Assembly: GCA_030374805.1 (NCBI GenBank)
Contig: JARGSG010000184.1
Location: 418,501-482,500 of the forward strand
Direction of reading: 5' to 3'
DNA: 64,000 nucleotides
DNA from: Gracilaria gracilis
Taxonomy: Eukaryota; Rhodophyta; Florideophyceae; Gracilariales; Gracilariaceae
Made by a program: the position numbers and the translations under genes. Below are positions 17,845-30,805 of the stretch, piece after piece (within the stretch, counting starts at the first letter, position 1; each line of letters opens with the position of its first letter). The notes beneath the pieces are model-generated. The model worked only from the letters and a program-made list of their open reading frames with translations, searched no databases and was not told where the DNA came from.

Positions 17845-20800
17845 TCATGCCCCTTCGAGAAGTAGTTTGGGAACAACATTCATCGATTGCAACTCTTGGA
17901 TCAGCAACTTACAAGCGTATGGGATCTTCAGCTGTCCAATTTTTTCTCCACTCTCACAAGTCTGACACCATTCCCTGTACCCTAGCAAACCACATTTCTT
18001 GCAAGCAAACACCGTAAATTCATCGGAAGAAACCATTAGTCGCTCCATCAATAACATAGAAGCCCCGTACCCAATAAGGCAATCTCGTTCCATTTCTCCT
18101 AATCTCAACCCCCCATCACGACTACGACCTTCCGTGGGCTGCCTAGTCAACATTGCACGCGGACCCCTCGCCCGTGCATGCATCTTGTCCTTCACCATAT
18201 GTTTCAACTTTTGGTAGAATATCGGTCCAGAAAACACAAATGCTCGCAAAGGCTCTCCAGACATACCGCTGTACACAAAGTCTTTGCCGTTGTAGTTGTA
18301 ACCGGCTCGTACTAAACTCTCCGCACATACTTCAACTTTGTCTCCATGGAATGCTGTTCCGTCTCCGCAGCGACCCTCAAACACACCCGCCTTCCCAGCG
18401 ATGAACTCTATCATCTTGCCTACGGTCATCCGACTGGGGAATCCATGCGGATTCATGATCAAGTCAGGGACGATGCCCATGTCCGAAAACGGCATGTCTT
18501 CTTGTGACACAATCAGCCCGCAAACACCTTTCTGTCCATGACGTGATGAGAACTTATCACCTAGTTCTGGCCGCCTTGTTTCCCTCAACATAACCTTCAC
18601 CAAGACGTGGTCATGGTCATTACTCGTCAACAGAACCTTATCGCATATAACGGGCGAGGGGCCCTTGAATCTCAAACCTTGTGGACGATACGTGACCATA
18701 TTCGACTCCCCCGGAACATCTGTTAACCCAACTCGTGGAACTTCTTTGTTTACAAATATCATTCCACTGGATACTTGCTCCCCGGGTGCAACAATTCCGT
18801 CGTCATCCAGTGCCCCATAGACGGGATGCACCTTAGGTTTCCCATTCTTGGATTTAATATTTGGATCTTCAGGCCCAGGCATGATTCGGTCACATTGACC
18901 GTTCGCATGGCGACGGCAACCCGCTGCATGCTTTCTTGTAACGATACATCGCCCGTATCCTCGATCGATCGAGGCTCTGTTCAATACAACCGCATCTTCA
19001 ATATCGTACCCGCTATACGACATGACCATAAGTGACGCATTTTGTCCTCCAGGAAGACGTTCAAATCCAACAACCGGTATCTGCTTGGTCTGCACCAAAG
19101 GACGTTGGGGATAGCTTAACAGATAAAGCAATGTATCGGTCCGCATATGTTGGTTATATGCAATCGCCCCAATAGCTTGCTTTCCCATAGCGCATTGGTA
19201 TGTATTACGGGGTGATTGGTTGTGATGAGGGTACGGGATCAAACCCGCACAAATACCCAGGATAGTCCATGGAGCAATTTCAAGATGTGTTGTCTTACCG
19301 CGTACAATGTCCGTTTCATAGGTCGCGATAAGGGTATTGTTTTCTTCATTCACATCCAAATATTCGATCAGGCCTTCCTGGAGGAGGTCCTTCCAACCCA
19401 TTAAACCTTTCAAGACCTTCTCCACATGAATGTCAGATACTCTTGGCAAACCTGTTTCACGATCTACAATAATCAAAGGTCTCGTCACTCTCCCTCCATC
19501 ACAAGCAACATGTACAGTCTTTTGCTCAGGCTGTTCAAATACACTTACGTACTCCCCCACAGCTCCTGATCGTCGCAAATGGCGAAGGTATCGCGTCAGC
19601 TTTTGTGGTTGAGAATGCACACCCAAGAACAAACCGTTAAGTACCACTACATGGTTCTCATTCAGTTGCTCAGCGCTTAAAGCATACGTTGGCTGAACTC
19701 CGAGATCGTAGAGCAATCTTTCAAGAGAGGCCGGATTATCATCTGTCGTCACATGTGTCATAAGTGCCAGATTTTTAACAAGCCCACATGCCTCGCCTTC
19801 TGGGGTATCACTGGGACACAACATACCCCACTGTGATGGCTGCAAAGCGCGCGGTCCGGATACCTTTCGCGTTTTCTCGAATTGGGACGTGATTCTTGTC
19901 ATCATCCCTACGGCTGAAATGAAACTCAATCTCGACAATACTTCCGTCACTCCTGCTCGTTCCATCTTGAATCGCTTCACATTCCAGTTCCCGGTAGAGA
20001 TAGCGAACTCGAGACCCTGAGTAATAGTGTCTGTTCTGAAATACTTCGGAGCATCAATGTTCGGTCGTGGGATCGCTCGGCCAATGTCTGTCCCATCGCT
20101 CATACGCCGCCGAGACCTATCTTTCGCAACTTTGGAGGCGATTCTTTGTATCTGAGTGTCTATTGTCTTCTTTAAATCCGTGTTCAGCTTCTTGAACAAA
20201 TCCTCGAACAGAAGGGATAGTAATTGCCCAGCAAGCTCCAAACGCTTGTTGCCATAGTAGTCCTTATCGTCTATTGTCGAAGGATCGTCCAATGCTTGCA
20301 AGACTCGCCGACACATTCGCGCTATGTAGATAGACTTGTCCCAGAAATCGAAGTGTTTGACGGGAACATGAGCTAATATCACACCAGCCAACAACTCACG
20401 AGCATGATCAATTGTTTTCTGTCTCGGATGGGGAGGGGGTCCTTTCGAATTAGTATTAGTAGTCGGTGCCTTAAACGACTGTGTAGTACTTCGAGTGGAA
20501 CTAAAGCCGCCTCGATGCCCAGATCCGAACGAAGAGCTTTTGAAAGTTTTTGCCTTCTTCCCGAGGTACAACAAAGCCTGAACCTGAGTGTGAATTCCTT
20601 CCTGGGCGCATTCGTGCAAAGTTGGGGTCATGCCATCGACAAATCGAGGTTCCTTCCCCACAAGCTGAATGATCTCTTGGTCTGTCTCGATTCCCATCGC
20701 ACGGAGTACAATGGCAACGTTTATATCTGCGTCTAGAATGTTGTGATTCAGGTAAAGCTTGTTTCCCTTTACTAGCAACGTCGTTCTTGATTTGCGTTCA

Positions 20801-21585
20801 TGAGTGGAGGACTGGACATTGGCTATTACACCTCTCGCGTCTTTCTCGATGATAATACGATTCTTCGACAGTTGCTCCTGCATCAAAATGACTTTTTCCG
20901 CGCCTTTGACAACAAAATACCCTCCAGGATCAAGGGGACACTCTCCAAGCTTCGCAAGCTCCCTGTCAGACTTTCCCTTCAATATACAGTTGTTCGAGCG
21001 CAGCATGATAGGAATCTTTCCAATCATGAGTTTATGGCACAATACATTCTCCGGGCCTCTTGCGTACTTGATATCCACGTATATAGGCGCAGAATAAGTC
21101 ATATCCCGCAAACGACACTCCTGGGGCGTAAGTGGCGTTGTCATCATATCTTCGGTTAAACACGGTTTTCCGACGTGAACGGACTCATACTTCAAATACC
21201 AACGAGGGTCGATATCTGATGTAATTCTTTCGTTTGCGCGGACGATATTGCAAATCTCCGTCTCAAGTAGATAGTTGAATGAATCGATATGTTGACGAGC
21301 AATGCCCTTCATCTGCAAAAACACTGGTAGTAAGCGCCATTTGTCCTCTACAGCAGTAATGGGCCGAAGCAAGTCGTGAAGTTCTTCTCGGTACTTGTCC
21401 TGATTCCTGTCGTGGTTGACCAAATGCGGTGGTGTGGTGTCACAAGGAAAACTTCCATATTGTGTTACGTCTGGTCGTACGTCTGGCTGTATGTCTGGCC
21501 GTATGTCTGGCCGTATGTCTTGGCTAATATATTGTGTGTGCACTTGAATAGGCTCAGTCTTTTGCACTTCCTCCTTCACTTTCAT
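17845..21585 (-). CDS. RPC2: DNA-directed RNA polymerase III second-largest subunit RPC2
   Basis: A 1246-residue beta-like subunit with start ATG at 21585. It is Pol III rather than Pol I or II: the opening [20 protein letters not shown] and [17 protein letters not shown] are RPC2-type. Family blocks appear in order: lobe ([16 protein letters not shown]), fork ([20 protein letters not shown]), rudder region ([38 protein letters not shown]), the hybrid-binding part ([45 protein letters not shown]) and the C-terminal clamp with zinc ligands [16 protein letters not shown]. Pol III transcribes tRNA and 5S genes, so it would transcribe the permuted tRNA in this window. Oddities are a five-unit repeat near the N-terminus ([18 protein letters not shown]) and a Ser/Thr/Gly-rich insert of about 40 residues before the [13 protein letters not shown] block. 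No intron in 3.7 kb. Confidence 0.95.
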   Translation of the reverse strand: MKVKEEVQKTEPIQVHTQYISQDIRPDIRPDIQPDVRPDVTQYGSFPCDTTPPHLVNHDRNQDKYREELHDLLRPITAVEDKWRLLPVFLQMKGIARQHIDSFNYLLETEICNIVRANERITSDIDPRWYLKYESVHVGKPCLTEDMMTTPLTPQECRLRDMTYSAPIYVDIKYARGPENVLCHKLMIGKIPIMLRSNNCILKGKSDRELAKLGECPLDPGGYFVVKGAEKVILMQEQLSKNRIIIEKDARGVIANVQSSTHERKSRTTLLVKGNKLYLNHNILDADINVAIVLRAMGIETDQEIIQLVGKEPRFVDGMTPTLHECAQEGIHTQVQALLYLGKKAKTFKSSSFGSGHRGGFSSTRSTTQSFKAPTTNTNSKGPPPHPRQKTIDHARELLAGVILAHVPVKHFDFWDKSIYIARMCRRVLQALDDPSTIDDKDYYGNKRLELAGQLLSLLFEDLFKKLNTDLKKTIDTQIQRIASKVAKDRSRRRMSDGTDIGRAIPRPNIDAPKYFRTDTITQGLEFAISTGNWNVKRFKMERAGVTEVLSRLSFISAVGMMTRITSQFEKTRKVSGPRALQPSQWGMLCPSDTPEGEACGLVKNLALMTHVTTDDNPASLERLLYDLGVQPTYALSAEQLNENHVVVLNGLFLGVHSQPQKLTRYLRHLRRSGAVGEYVSVFEQPEQKTVHVACDGGRVTRPLIIVDRETGLPRVSDIHVEKVLKGLMGWKDLLQEGLIEYLDVNEENNTLIATYETDIVRGKTTHLEIAPWTILGICAGLIPYPHHNQSPRNTYQCAMGKQAIGAIAYNQHMRTDTLLYLLSYPQRPLVQTKQIPVVGFERLPGGQNASLMVMSYSGYDIEDAVVLNRASIDRGYGRCIVTRKHAAGCRRHANGQCDRIMPGPEDPNIKSKNGKPKVHPVYGALDDDGIVAPGEQVSSGMIFVNKEVPRVGLTDVPGESNMVTYRPQGLRFKGPSPVICDKVLLTSNDHDHVLVKVMLRETRRPELGDKFSSRHGQKGVCGLIVSQEDMPFSDMGIVPDLIMNPHGFPSRMTVGKMIEFIAGKAGVFEGRCGDGTAFHGDKVEVCAESLVRAGYNYNGKDFVYSGMSGEPLRAFVFSGPIFYQKLKHMVKDKMHARARGPRAMLTRQPTEGRSRDGGLRLGEMERDCLIGYGASMLLMERLMVSSDEFTVFACKKCGLLGYREWCQTCESGEKIGQLKIPYACKLLIQELQSMNVVPKLLLEGA
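21467..21526 (-). repeat. Five tandem 12-nt units inside RPC2
   Basis: Units such as ATGTCTGGCCGT repeat five times with few changes and encode the (D-I/V-R/Q-P) repeats near the RPC2 N-terminus. The number of units is likely variable and the stretch disordered. Confidence 0.85.
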
Positions 21586-22787
21586 GGACGGGTGTTGTAA
21601 ACAACTTGGTGGTAGGCTGTAAACCCAGTTCAGCTGGAAACTAAATCTGAATTGCTTTCAACGGTCGAACGCAGCAGAAAACGAAGGTAAAGAAGTATCG
21701 CAGATGTGCGGGCCTTAGAACTCTCACATTTGTCTCAAGTCCTGAACTGTGAAGAGTATACAAAGACGGTGGAGCTAGTATCTACCTTCGGTACTAAGCT
21801 CGTGCTCTCAACCGGAAACGGGTGTTGCTCCGGATCTGTCGGATCAAAAAGGGAATCCAGACCGGGACGGGGAAAGCAAGACAGACTGCACGTGTACAGG
21901 TAGAACGCTACCCGGAGCACGCGGGAAAGTTCAAAAGCACCAGAAACCACAGTTTTGAATGCTGCAATATATGTTTCTAAAAGTTTAATTCTCTGTCATT
22001 GTGGCAACCAATATTCATGTATAGATTTACGCAGCCAAAGGAGTCTTTTATTTTTTAATGGCGCCGTAGATTTACCTAATGCGCAACTACATCCGTCAGT
22101 ATATGCATTTTGAAACTAATTTGAAACCCTTTCTTCTGTTTTTCACAAGGGTATTAAAAAGATATATCGACCAAACTATGTTTTCTGCTAAACAAAAAGT
22201 GTAGTTAACAAAGTGTAGACTTATATGTCAGTCACTACTGCCAAGGAAACTTCCTATTCTGCAACGAGAAAAAAATTTCATTTCCACCAAAATATCTATG
22301 CTTTGGATCACATTTTTCAATATGGAAAAGTTAAACAAACGTTCTACACTTTATGTAACTAAATATTTTTAATGTGAACTGATTTCCTCGAAATGCCACA
22401 ATTCAAGCGATATTCATTATTTTGCTAGTCTCTGCAGTAGATCAAATAAATCTATTTGTTACTTCCACATACTCTTAAGTCTACTTTTACTCAGGCCAAG
22501 CGTCCATTAATTCCTATCTGTATATCTTTTGGATAATTGGAAATACTTTGACTACTTATATGTATATACAGTAAAAAATACTTGTTTATCACTCTTTTTT
22601 GTGACACGTCAACCATAAATAACCCCTTACACATGTTGTTGCGCTATATATCTATGGCTTTAGTCTTTACAAAAATATGAAGTTATGACACTCTCGTTCT
22701 TTTATACAATTTATAAGAGTTGTACGACTTTCATTTTCCTCTAAATTGAATAGAACTATTACTAGACTGCAAAAGTGTTCATGCGGA
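21586..22787. other. RPC2 promoter side, then AT-rich non-coding DNA
   Basis: Base composition changes sharply at about 21950 from mixed to strongly AT-rich. No frame of interest. This marks the left edge of the transposon-rich island that runs to about 31 kb. Confidence 0.5.
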
Positions 22788-23787
22788 TTACATTATACTC
22801 TTTCTAAACAAATCTTCTCCGTTTTCAATTTCCAAGTACACAATATTATCAACAGCAAAGAAGCACATAGAGTAAAGACGAGGCTTTTGTCTGAACTTGG
22901 AACCCAGATCTCTATATTTCTTCATTCTGTGATTAAACTTCTCATAACGAGCTCTTATTTGTTTGGGCTTTGCACGGTGTGCTGAAGACACCGAAATTGG
23001 GGTACTACATTTCTCCTCCATATACCCGTTGTCTGCAAAAACACGTTCACCCTCCTTTAAACTTTTCCTCATTTTCTTCCTGAAAATTGTGACGTCGTTT
23101 GCTTCTCCACATGGAAAGGGACCGTAACACCAAACCACCTGACCAGAGAGTACACTCAAACCAATTTCATATCGAAGACCTGGCCCATGAAACTTATGAG
23201 AAAACCACCTTGAAGAAAAAGGAGATGGCTCCAGTATTTGTAAATCAACTCCGTCGACGGAGACATGTACTTTGTTTTCCTCCCTACATTCTCTTTTCTG
23301 CCATTTTATCTACAGTTTAGTTAGTATTTGTTTTGGGGCATTTAGAAACTTGTTTTGTACATACCAGTGATAAAGTAGAAATTTGATTGACAACAAGCCA
23401 GTTATACTTTCGAAAAGTCTTTTCATCAACACCCACAATTTGAGAATTGACTGATTCAGTGGCATGGTTTTTAAAAACAAGAGACTCCAAAGCAAGTGAA
23501 CTCGGCGAATAGAATTCGAAATTGCTGGATTAATTCTACGCCACAAATCCGCGCATACGTGAGGGTTTGCTCCAAAGAGAGCAAGAAAGCGTCTATTTCT
23601 TACCACATAGCTGAGTCCGATACTTCGTTTTATAAGGACCTCCGCGGTGTTCTGAAATTGGGCAGGACTGCAATACGTGTCGAAGTTGAAGGTCAGATCT
23701 TTCGCCCAGGATAAGAATGTTTTCGTACAGGTCCCATAAACCGATTTTTGTCTGCGCCGGAACAGAACTATAAAGGTTGTTCAACAT
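22788..23787 (-). pseudogene. Harbinger/PIF-like DDE transposase remnant
   Basis: Two decayed blocks of a DDE_Tnp_4-type (Harbinger/HARBI1-like) transposase are read on the minus strand. The upstream block (about 23606-23310) has the N-terminal helical region (RFLALFGANPHVCADLWRRI, then HLLWSLLFLKT). The downstream block (23159-22788) has the catalytic core: WCYGPFPCGEANDVTIFRKK with the D of the N-D pair, EGERVFADNGYMEE with the second Asp, and IRARYEKFNHRMKKYRDLGS with the third acid, followed by FFAVDNIVYLEIENGEDLF. Frame breaks and an AT-rich gap separate the blocks and no start is present. It is inactive by sequence. It probably belongs with the plus-strand ORF at 24995-25960. Confidence 0.7.
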
Positions 23788-24994
23788 GAACTGACTCTTG
23801 TTGTGTTACGCAACCGGTAGCTCGCCTACTACCGTGTGTATCTCTGGAACCTTTGATTTAATTACATTAATTTACCCTAAATCGTTTTGTCAGAGTAAGA
23901 GATTCACCAGAAAACACACAAATTCAGATGATACGTAAGCGTTGCTAAGGTTAAATCTGGTTCTCCGAACTACTGTTCCATTCATTTCGGTTTCTCACGT
24001 ATTCGCATATGCAGCATCCTGAACTTTCACTGTAAATAATCACAATGTAGGTGCAAAAAAGTTTCATGTCTTACATCCTGTCAATTTCAAAGAGGTAAAA
24101 CTAGAAGATGGTGAAACAGGGGTCTAAATAATTACATTTAGTTAAATTTAATCTTCAAGAACTAAAATAGGCCGTTCTCTAAAGAGCACAAGTTTTTGTT
24201 GCGGTTGTGAATCGCTGTTCTCTCTTAGAGTTATCTACACTCCGTTAAAATCCCTCTCTAAAGATTTGCTTAGAACGCTCAAATGGTGCCTGGCTAGGTT
24301 ATAATTTGGATTTTAATATGCGTTTTTTTACGGTTTTTCTTAAAACTTTCACTTTTAAAACATCATAAGTTTGAAGATTGAAGTCTTTCGGGCTGCTGTT
24401 AAAGTTTGTGTTTATTTAATCGGTTCCATTCTATGAACTTACATAGAAGAGCGACGGGAGGGATGAATATTTTAAGAGATCGGCACATATAAACTTTGGG
24501 CTTTCACGGCCTTGACGTGAACAACATAATTTTATATACATAAAGGTTACAATAACTGTTAACTACTTATATTACAAGCAATTATACTGATAATTAGAGA
24601 AACAACAGAGAAAAGCTTTCAAGTAACTGACATTTTTGCTACTTTTCTGACTAACGCTGTTGTTTTCTACCAGATATTCTGGTTACCAACAATAATTCAA
24701 GGCATACGAGATGTGTAATTTTTTAAAGGTATCTTTCCGGCAGTCATGTTGGTCTTGTCCCATGTTCTAACGTATATGAATTTTATCAATTCAAAAATTA
24801 CAGAAAAACACTACCTTGGGTATGCCCAACTTGTTACAGTAACGAGAGATATAGATTGTTGGAAAATCACGTAATGCAACGAGAATACATTCCATGCAGA
24901 ATTACGTGGCACATTTGTAGAAGATACAAGCTATTGCGGGGTCTCCAATTCAGCGAGCTACTTTAAAAGACTGGAATGATGCTGTTCAGTAGTG
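23788..24994. other. AT-rich DNA inside transposon island
   Basis: No open frame of interest. Probably the interior of the Harbinger-like element between its two convergent ORFs. I could not find its terminal repeats by eye. Confidence 0.4.
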
Positions 24995-25960
24995 ATGGGG
25001 AGAAATCACACACATCCCACTGTCTCAGGTTCTTTTCTTTCCTTCACACGAAACGCGATGCCGTCGAGGCTTTCAAAAAACTCCCCAGCCGTCCAACTAT
25101 TACGGGCTAAGTTTCAGAATAAGAAACTGAAAGGACATGAAAACGTTCGGGCAGTATGGGAATCAGACCCCTTATTTCAGCAGCATAAACTCTCCAACTT
25201 CCGAACCTGCTTTTCAAATATGAAAACAGCCTTTTTGACTGCATCAAAAACTGGTATGTACATTACAACTTCTTTCTCAAGCCACGAAATGTATCTAACT
25301 TCTGTTTCAAAAGAGGGTGAAGATTTGTTCCTCAACCGCAGGTGTAGCGATGAACAGGATACCCCACGTAAGTGTAAGAAGATTATTTCCTTAGAGGCTG
25401 GTGCCTCTGATCATGAAGACATTAAGGCGTCTGCGGATTTTGGGGAAGAGTTATTAATGGATTCTACAGTTTTTAAGCCTATCTATATGATCTTTGTTTG
25501 GAAGGAGCCTGTTCGCATGACAAACAGAGTGACTGTTGCCATTCTATTGCCTCCTGGGGTCGGACCAGGCCAGTTTTCGATTCGTAATGAGCCGAACGGG
25601 GAGTTTCTGTTTCTCACTATCGTTTTGCCATTTGTTCAAAGCGACATATCATTACTCCACCTAAAATGGTTACGATCAAAGCAGGAGACTAAGCTTGAAG
25701 CATATCATCCCAAAATACTTGGGTTCGAGAAAGCCTTGAAAACTGTGAGGTCCTCAATAAGTGATCGGGTGGAGTTTCACAGTCGCATACTATTGCCATT
25801 TCCAGTGCAAACACATATCTTTAAGAAGAGCAACTTAGCTTTCAAAGAATCAGAGGCCAAAGTAGTGTATGTAGATTTTATATCATCTGTGGATGAATAT
25901 GCTATTGAAAAAGATAACAAGGAGTTTGAAGAGCATCAAATATGTGTAACTGGGTCTTAA
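24995..25960 (+). CDS. Probable transposon-encoded accessory protein, 321 aa
   Basis: A frame with ATG at 24995; an alternative ATG at 25058 (MPSRLSKNSPAVQLL) directly precedes the conserved-looking part. The N-terminal third resembles the short helical DNA-binding-like domain of second ORFs of Harbinger-type elements in algae and oomycetes: SPAVQLLRAKFQNKKLKGHE, a V-W-x4-P-L-F motif, then LSNFRTCFSNMKT. The middle is acidic and unordered. The C-terminal half has beta-rich segments (FKPIYMIFVW, VTVAILLPPGVGPGQFSI) that I cannot assign. It lies 1.2 kb from, and on the opposite strand to, the Harbinger-like transposase remnant, the usual layout of the two genes. The frame is intact although the transposase is broken. 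Function in transposition is inference. Confidence 0.5.
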   Translation: MGRNHTHPTVSGSFLSFTRNAMPSRLSKNSPAVQLLRAKFQNKKLKGHENVRAVWESDPLFQQHKLSNFRTCFSNMKTAFLTASKTGMYITTSFSSHEMYLTSVSKEGEDLFLNRRCSDEQDTPRKCKKIISLEAGASDHEDIKASADFGEELLMDSTVFKPIYMIFVWKEPVRMTNRVTVAILLPPGVGPGQFSIRNEPNGEFLFLTIVLPFVQSDISLLHLKWLRSKQETKLEAYHPKILGFEKALKTVRSSISDRVEFHSRILLPFPVQTHIFKKSNLAFKESEAKVVYVDFISSVDEYAIEKDNKEFEEHQICVTGS

Positions 25961-28148
25961 AAACATTTGGGCAACCGCACACCTCGTGATATTGGAATGA
26001 AAAGGTCTTTTTTCGCTCTTTTTCACCTATTCCGTTTGCGGAGTCAAATGGATATTTGTATAGTTATATGTATAATGTTATCCGAACATTTTGGTATAAA
26101 GTCATTAATGGAAATGCTTTTCTAACCTGTGTTATGCGTAAAATGAAATGTATTAATTCTTTTAACAACATTATATTGATCTCGATTTTTCAGTTCTACA
26201 GTAAAATTAAAAACAGACACTGTATGAAAGTTATTTCGAAATAAATATGGTCTCAAAATCTGTAATTGCAACGTTACTTTGTTTTTCACACCCAATATGT
26301 TAATAATTTGTTCCATTTTTGCGTTTTCTTGCAATTAGAGATTGGCGTTGTTTTTTCCTTCAATTTTTTTTAGTCGTTCGAAACACCAAAGGAAGAAGCT
26401 ACATCCGTGGTTACTAGAAAACTGCTAGTAATACGTTTCAAGCTTATTGCCATTGATATAACAACAAACAAAAAAAGAGATGTATTTAGACGATTATGTC
26501 CTCTTAGGTGATTGATCATGTTTTTGAATAGCACAAAAGACAGCAACGCCATTTGTTTTAGATGGGTTTTTAATTAAAAGTGTAAAATTGTTAATTTTTT
26601 TGGGAGACTACATAACTACCATAAAAAAGGTATTTTGGTGTGAAGCTTGAAAATATAAAAAAGCAACTGTTCACAGTGTTGATCATGAAAAAACAGAGAC
26701 TTTAAAGAAAGCCAAGAGCTTTAGATTATGGAATATTGGTGGTTTGGAGATTTCCCGCTCGCTCCCGTGTACAGAGTACAACGGTACACGTAGCTTCCCA
26801 AATTATGCGCCGGGAAGGAAAATTAATAATTATTTTATTCGAAAACTAGAATAATAATGGCGGGGGGGGGGGGACCGTCCCTGCGGCCCACAAATGAAAA
26901 GATGGTATACGGCATCACGGAGCTTTCTGCGCACTCTTTTTCTTTGCAAGAATTCCAAGCTTGATGTAACGTGCTGAAACGACGTTCTATTGCACGGGAA
27001 GGAGATATGAGGTGCAAGGAACAGTTAATTGTGGAGATGGAGGCTCAGGGTTGTGAACAGAGGAAGGCGACAACAGCAAATGTGAAGGTGTAAGAGGTAT
27101 GCATAATACGAACGGTTCAGAGTACAATAGTTTTTGGCTGGTTTAAGAGATTTACATCCACAAAAGAAAGGGAGTTCAGAACGATGCACCTAGATACCAG
27201 CCGATGGGCCCCAATAAAATGTGCAGGCCACCCGCTTTGTAATAATCAAATGATCTTCTTACTTTGATTTAATGAATACCTCAGACAATGAGTTCTGTTG
27301 CAACAGGAGGGTCAAGACTGGATTCTTTCTACCTCACTGATCCTATAAAAAGAATCTGAATCGGTCAAGTGACCTTTGCTTGTCGCACGAAGAATGCAAA
27401 AATGGTTTTAAACCTCCAACAAAGCTCAATTTGGTCAGTCAAAGTTGGACATCTGAAAGAAGAAAACAAGGGAAGTGGACATCGATTCTTGTTGAAAGGC
27501 GGTGATAATAATAGAATGTGATGAAGCTTACGAATTCCATGGTACACATAGATGGATTCCATCACAAAAAGCGAACATTTATCACCAAAACGAATCGGCA
27601 ATGACTCCAGAACTCTTTGGCCTTTTGGAAGAAAGAGAACTATATCTCATGATATTTCTCCTTCACTTTTACATGAAGCAAATTGAAGTCCATAACAAAG
27701 AAGATTAGGAGTTTTAAAGTCGTAAATGTTGGCGCCTTGGTGCAAGCAAACTCACTTTTTCTTAGAGAAGCAAACGCATTGGGATAGATAGGACGCATCC
27801 CCGGTGAGAATGTACAAGTGTTGTAGAGAAACTCCGGTCGTTAGAAAGCTACGTGCAGCCAAGAGCTTACATGAAGCAAGCAGGAAGCAAGTGACCTGCC
27901 TAACCTTATACTGTTTGGTATTGTTGGAACACGCATATGTTTGGATTGGGGTGTAACTAGTTAACTTAGATAAAGCTATTCGCGTTGACGCAGCACTAAT
28001 TGGAGCGTGGAAGGCCATTCATGGCGATTCATGGCGATTCATGGCGATTCACCATGATGATGGTGATGATGATGGTTTGGATAGAAGTCCTGAGACTGCC
28101 GAAGAGGGGCCATACGTGAGTATCTATCCAAAATTACGTCGGGTAGCT
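25961..28148. other. AT-rich transposon-island DNA
   Basis: No supportable gene. It holds a run of 12 G (26862-26873), several short frames of 60-88 codons without signatures, and three tandem copies of ATGGCGATTC (28021-28050) followed by GAT/ATG-rich simple sequence. Confidence 0.4.
28021..28050. repeat. Three tandem 10-nt units
   Basis: ATGGCGATTC occurs three times in a row, preceded by a partial copy (CCATTC). Confidence 0.9.
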
Positions 28149-28166
28149 CTAGTGTCTATTCGACAT

Positions 28167-28184
28167 TGACCTCATATGAGGTCA
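28167..28184. repeat. 18-bp perfect palindrome, left end
   Basis: TGACCTCATATGAGGTCA, its own reverse complement, 2 bp inside the left terminal repeat. Probable transposase-binding site. Confidence 0.9.
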
Positions 28185-28602
28185 ATATTGATTGTCTTGT
28201 AACTTTGTATAAAAGTCCCAAAAAATTTTCAAAACTTTGTTTGTCAACCGACCTGGTTCTTCCCTTCGAAGGCCAAGCAGAAGTAAAGTACAACTCCGTC
28301 CACTTCCCCGTAGGCTGTTTACTTTTTCTGTCACGTCATCAAGATCTCTCCAATATGCCCCCGTCAACAGATCTGCGCCGTGTTGTTGGAACAACTGTAC
28401 ACAGCCGTGCTCGACTTGTCACCTCCGATTCAGCTTGTAAACGTTACTTCGGATCACTTTGGACATCTAAAACCGTCAGTGGAAACCGTGAAAAATGTGG
28501 AAACTAAGCCAGTGAATGGTCGCAATATGACTTTTATCACTATTCTGTTTAGTTTACCCAATCGTGAGAAAGAGTGTACTCTACCGTTATGTAGTGTAAA
28601 GC

Positions 28603-30420
28603 TTGGCAGTGGTGTCAACGAAGACACTGCAGCGGTTCTCAGCTGTCACAGAGGCATTACCGAGCGATAATGCGGATCAAACTGCTGAGGATAGCGAAAT
28701 CCTTCCAACTCAGCAAATTTTGCAGTCTGATGAAATCGAATCTTCAAGTGCAGTCACCCAATCAGTGTCAGCCCATGAGAGACAGTGGAACACGGAGAAA
28801 ATCTGTACGCCGTTGAATGGCTCAATGCAATTGCATCAATGGAAGATTATTGGTCCAGCCGGAGATTTTATCTCTTCCCGTCATGTGCCGCAAGGAATGG
28901 AAGCTATTGACAACTTTATGTGGATGTTTCCAACTGGATATCTGCACTCGATTGTAGAGAAGACTAATGCAAGGCTTAGAGATCGTTTAGCAGCTGAAAC
29001 TTCTGGTGGAGAGCTTTTGAAGTTTTTCGGCGTAATGATTCTCATCACGCGATTAGAATTCTCAGATCGAAGAGAGTTATGGAGCCCGAAGCATTTTTCA
29101 AGTTATCTCCCTGCCCCTTCAATCGGTAGGGCGATGTCACGAAATAGATTTGGAGATGCTGAAAAGTTGTATCTCTTTTCAGTGGCACGCACAATCGTGA
29201 CGTTCAAGGTATGGCGCGGTGGAGCCTGGTAAATGGTTTTTGTGCAAGCAATTAACCAACACCGATTATCATTTGTCACACCATCTCATGCTCTATGTGT
29301 CGACGAAAGCATGTCACGGTGGTACGGATTGGGAGGTGACTGGGATCGATGTGGGCCTTCCTCACTATACAGCCTTGGATCGCAAACCAGAAAATGGATT
29401 GGAAATGAAGACGGTTTGCTGTGGAAGAAGTGGCATTATGTTGAAAATTGAGCTCAATATGGGATCCCAAATGCCTGCTTTAGAGTTTTCTTCAGATCAT
29501 GGACATGGCACTGCAGTTCTATTACGGCTGGTGCAGCCATGGTTTGGATCCGAGCGACTAGTGTGTGCAGATTCAATCTTTGCCAGTGTGCACCACGGCA
29601 AATTCTCTTCTACAAAATGGACTGAGATTTACTGGAGTTATAAAAACTGCAACTCGAGGTTATCCGATGAAGCACCTTTCTGAAATCACTTTATCGAACA
29701 GAGGTGAATTTGTGTCTATTGGTATCCAAGGGAACCACCATTAATACCGATTTAATGGCAGTCATGTGGGTGGATAGAGAACGAAGGTACTTTATATCAA
29801 CTTCTGGAAACAGTTAATCCTGGTACTGCTATATCGAGGGAAAGATGGAGGAGGGAAGGCAACATTTCCAAAAAGATTGAACTCGAGGTTTCTATTCCTG
29901 AAGTATGTGAGGAATATTATAAAACATGTTCAATGATCGATAGACATAATCGATCCCCGTCAAGATGATTTGAAGCTTGAGAAGAAAATCGAGGTGAAAG
30001 AGTGGTCTTTTCGTGTCAATTGCTCTCTACTGGCTATCTGTATCGTGGATGCTTGGAATCTTTATAAAGCATCTAATGGTGGCCGCCAATTGAAGAGCCC
30101 CCACAATTTTTATTGTGAATTAGCTGACGAACTGATCGAAAACACTTGGGATCAAACAGGTCTTATAGAAAGAAATAAGAAAGAAGTTTAAACCAACTGA
30201 TCCGCACCCAAAACCTGCTGGAACTGGTATTCATTTGATGGCAAACAGGAAAGAAGAGGAAAAGAAATGAGGGAAGCATATCGAAAGCTCTGTACCAAGG
30301 TCGCTGCAACTCATGTGGAGGAAATACGAAGTCTAAGCTTTATATGTTCTGACTGCCATTTAAGGAAGAACAAAGATGTTTATTATGTGCTACACTGGTA
30401 CTGGTAGAGATTGTTTTGCT
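28603..30420 (+). pseudogene. piggyBac-type transposase, frameshifted
   Basis: Fragments in family order. Segment 1 (28603-29232) has the N-terminal part of the DDE_Tnp_1_7 domain (GMEAIDNFMWMFPTGYLHSI, GELLKFFGVMILIT, then IGRAMSRNRFGDAEKLYLFS). Segment 2 (about 29233-29451) has the first catalytic region (FVQAINQHRLSFVTPSHALC, VDESMSRWYG). Segment 3 (29219-29683 frame) continues with LDRKPENGLEMKTVCCGRSG and the second region (GHGTAVLLRLVQPWFGSERL, VCADSIFASVHHGKF). Segment 4 (29970-30191) is the C-terminal part (WSFRVNCSLLAICIVDAWNL). A Cys-rich remnant (GRCNSCGG) lies near 30300. At least three frame changes and an internal stop make it inactive. Part of the region between segments 1 and 2 seems deleted. 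Confidence 0.75.
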
Positions 30421-30744
30421 CTTCATCTGGACAATTGTCACGGGTGTTACGCTTTAGTTGACGCACTTTATTGTACACAAGGTTGTCAACCTTCGTTTTT
30501 AGTACTAAAATGAGCATTTCTATTCATAAACAAAAAGACAGTTCAATTACCTTTAGCCCCCTACTACTTCGATCTGCGTTATTAAACTTGCTAGATAGAA
30601 TTTAACTTAAGTCGAAACAACCCCTTTAGCAAATGTCACCTTATTCTGTCTGCTGTTCAAGTGGGCGTGTGTACACGTTCTGAAGTTAAATTAACAACTA
30701 GAAGTAGTCGAGCTCCAAATGGAGTTTTAGAGTTTTAATAAACT

Positions 30745-30805
30745 CAAGCGAGGTTTGAACTCGGTCTTATTTAGCTCTGAAACGGTTTGAAACCGCTGAG
30801 CTACA
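30745..30805 (-). repeat. tRNA-like A/B-box sequence (possible SINE fragment)
   Basis: On the minus strand an A-box-like TAGCTCAGCGGTT (30791-30803) is followed by a B-box-like GAGTTCAAACCTC (about 30750-30762). The T-arm-like hairpin CGAG/CTCG forms, but the acceptor and anticodon stems do not. It may be a tRNA-derived SINE piece or a tRNA pseudogene inside the right part of the piggyBac-type element. Confidence 0.3.

Noticed and set aside
17845..21585. Call as RNA polymerase II subunit RPB2
   Set aside because: Blocks such as [18 protein letters not shown] and the overall spacing follow the Pol III subunit RPC2 rather than RPB2.
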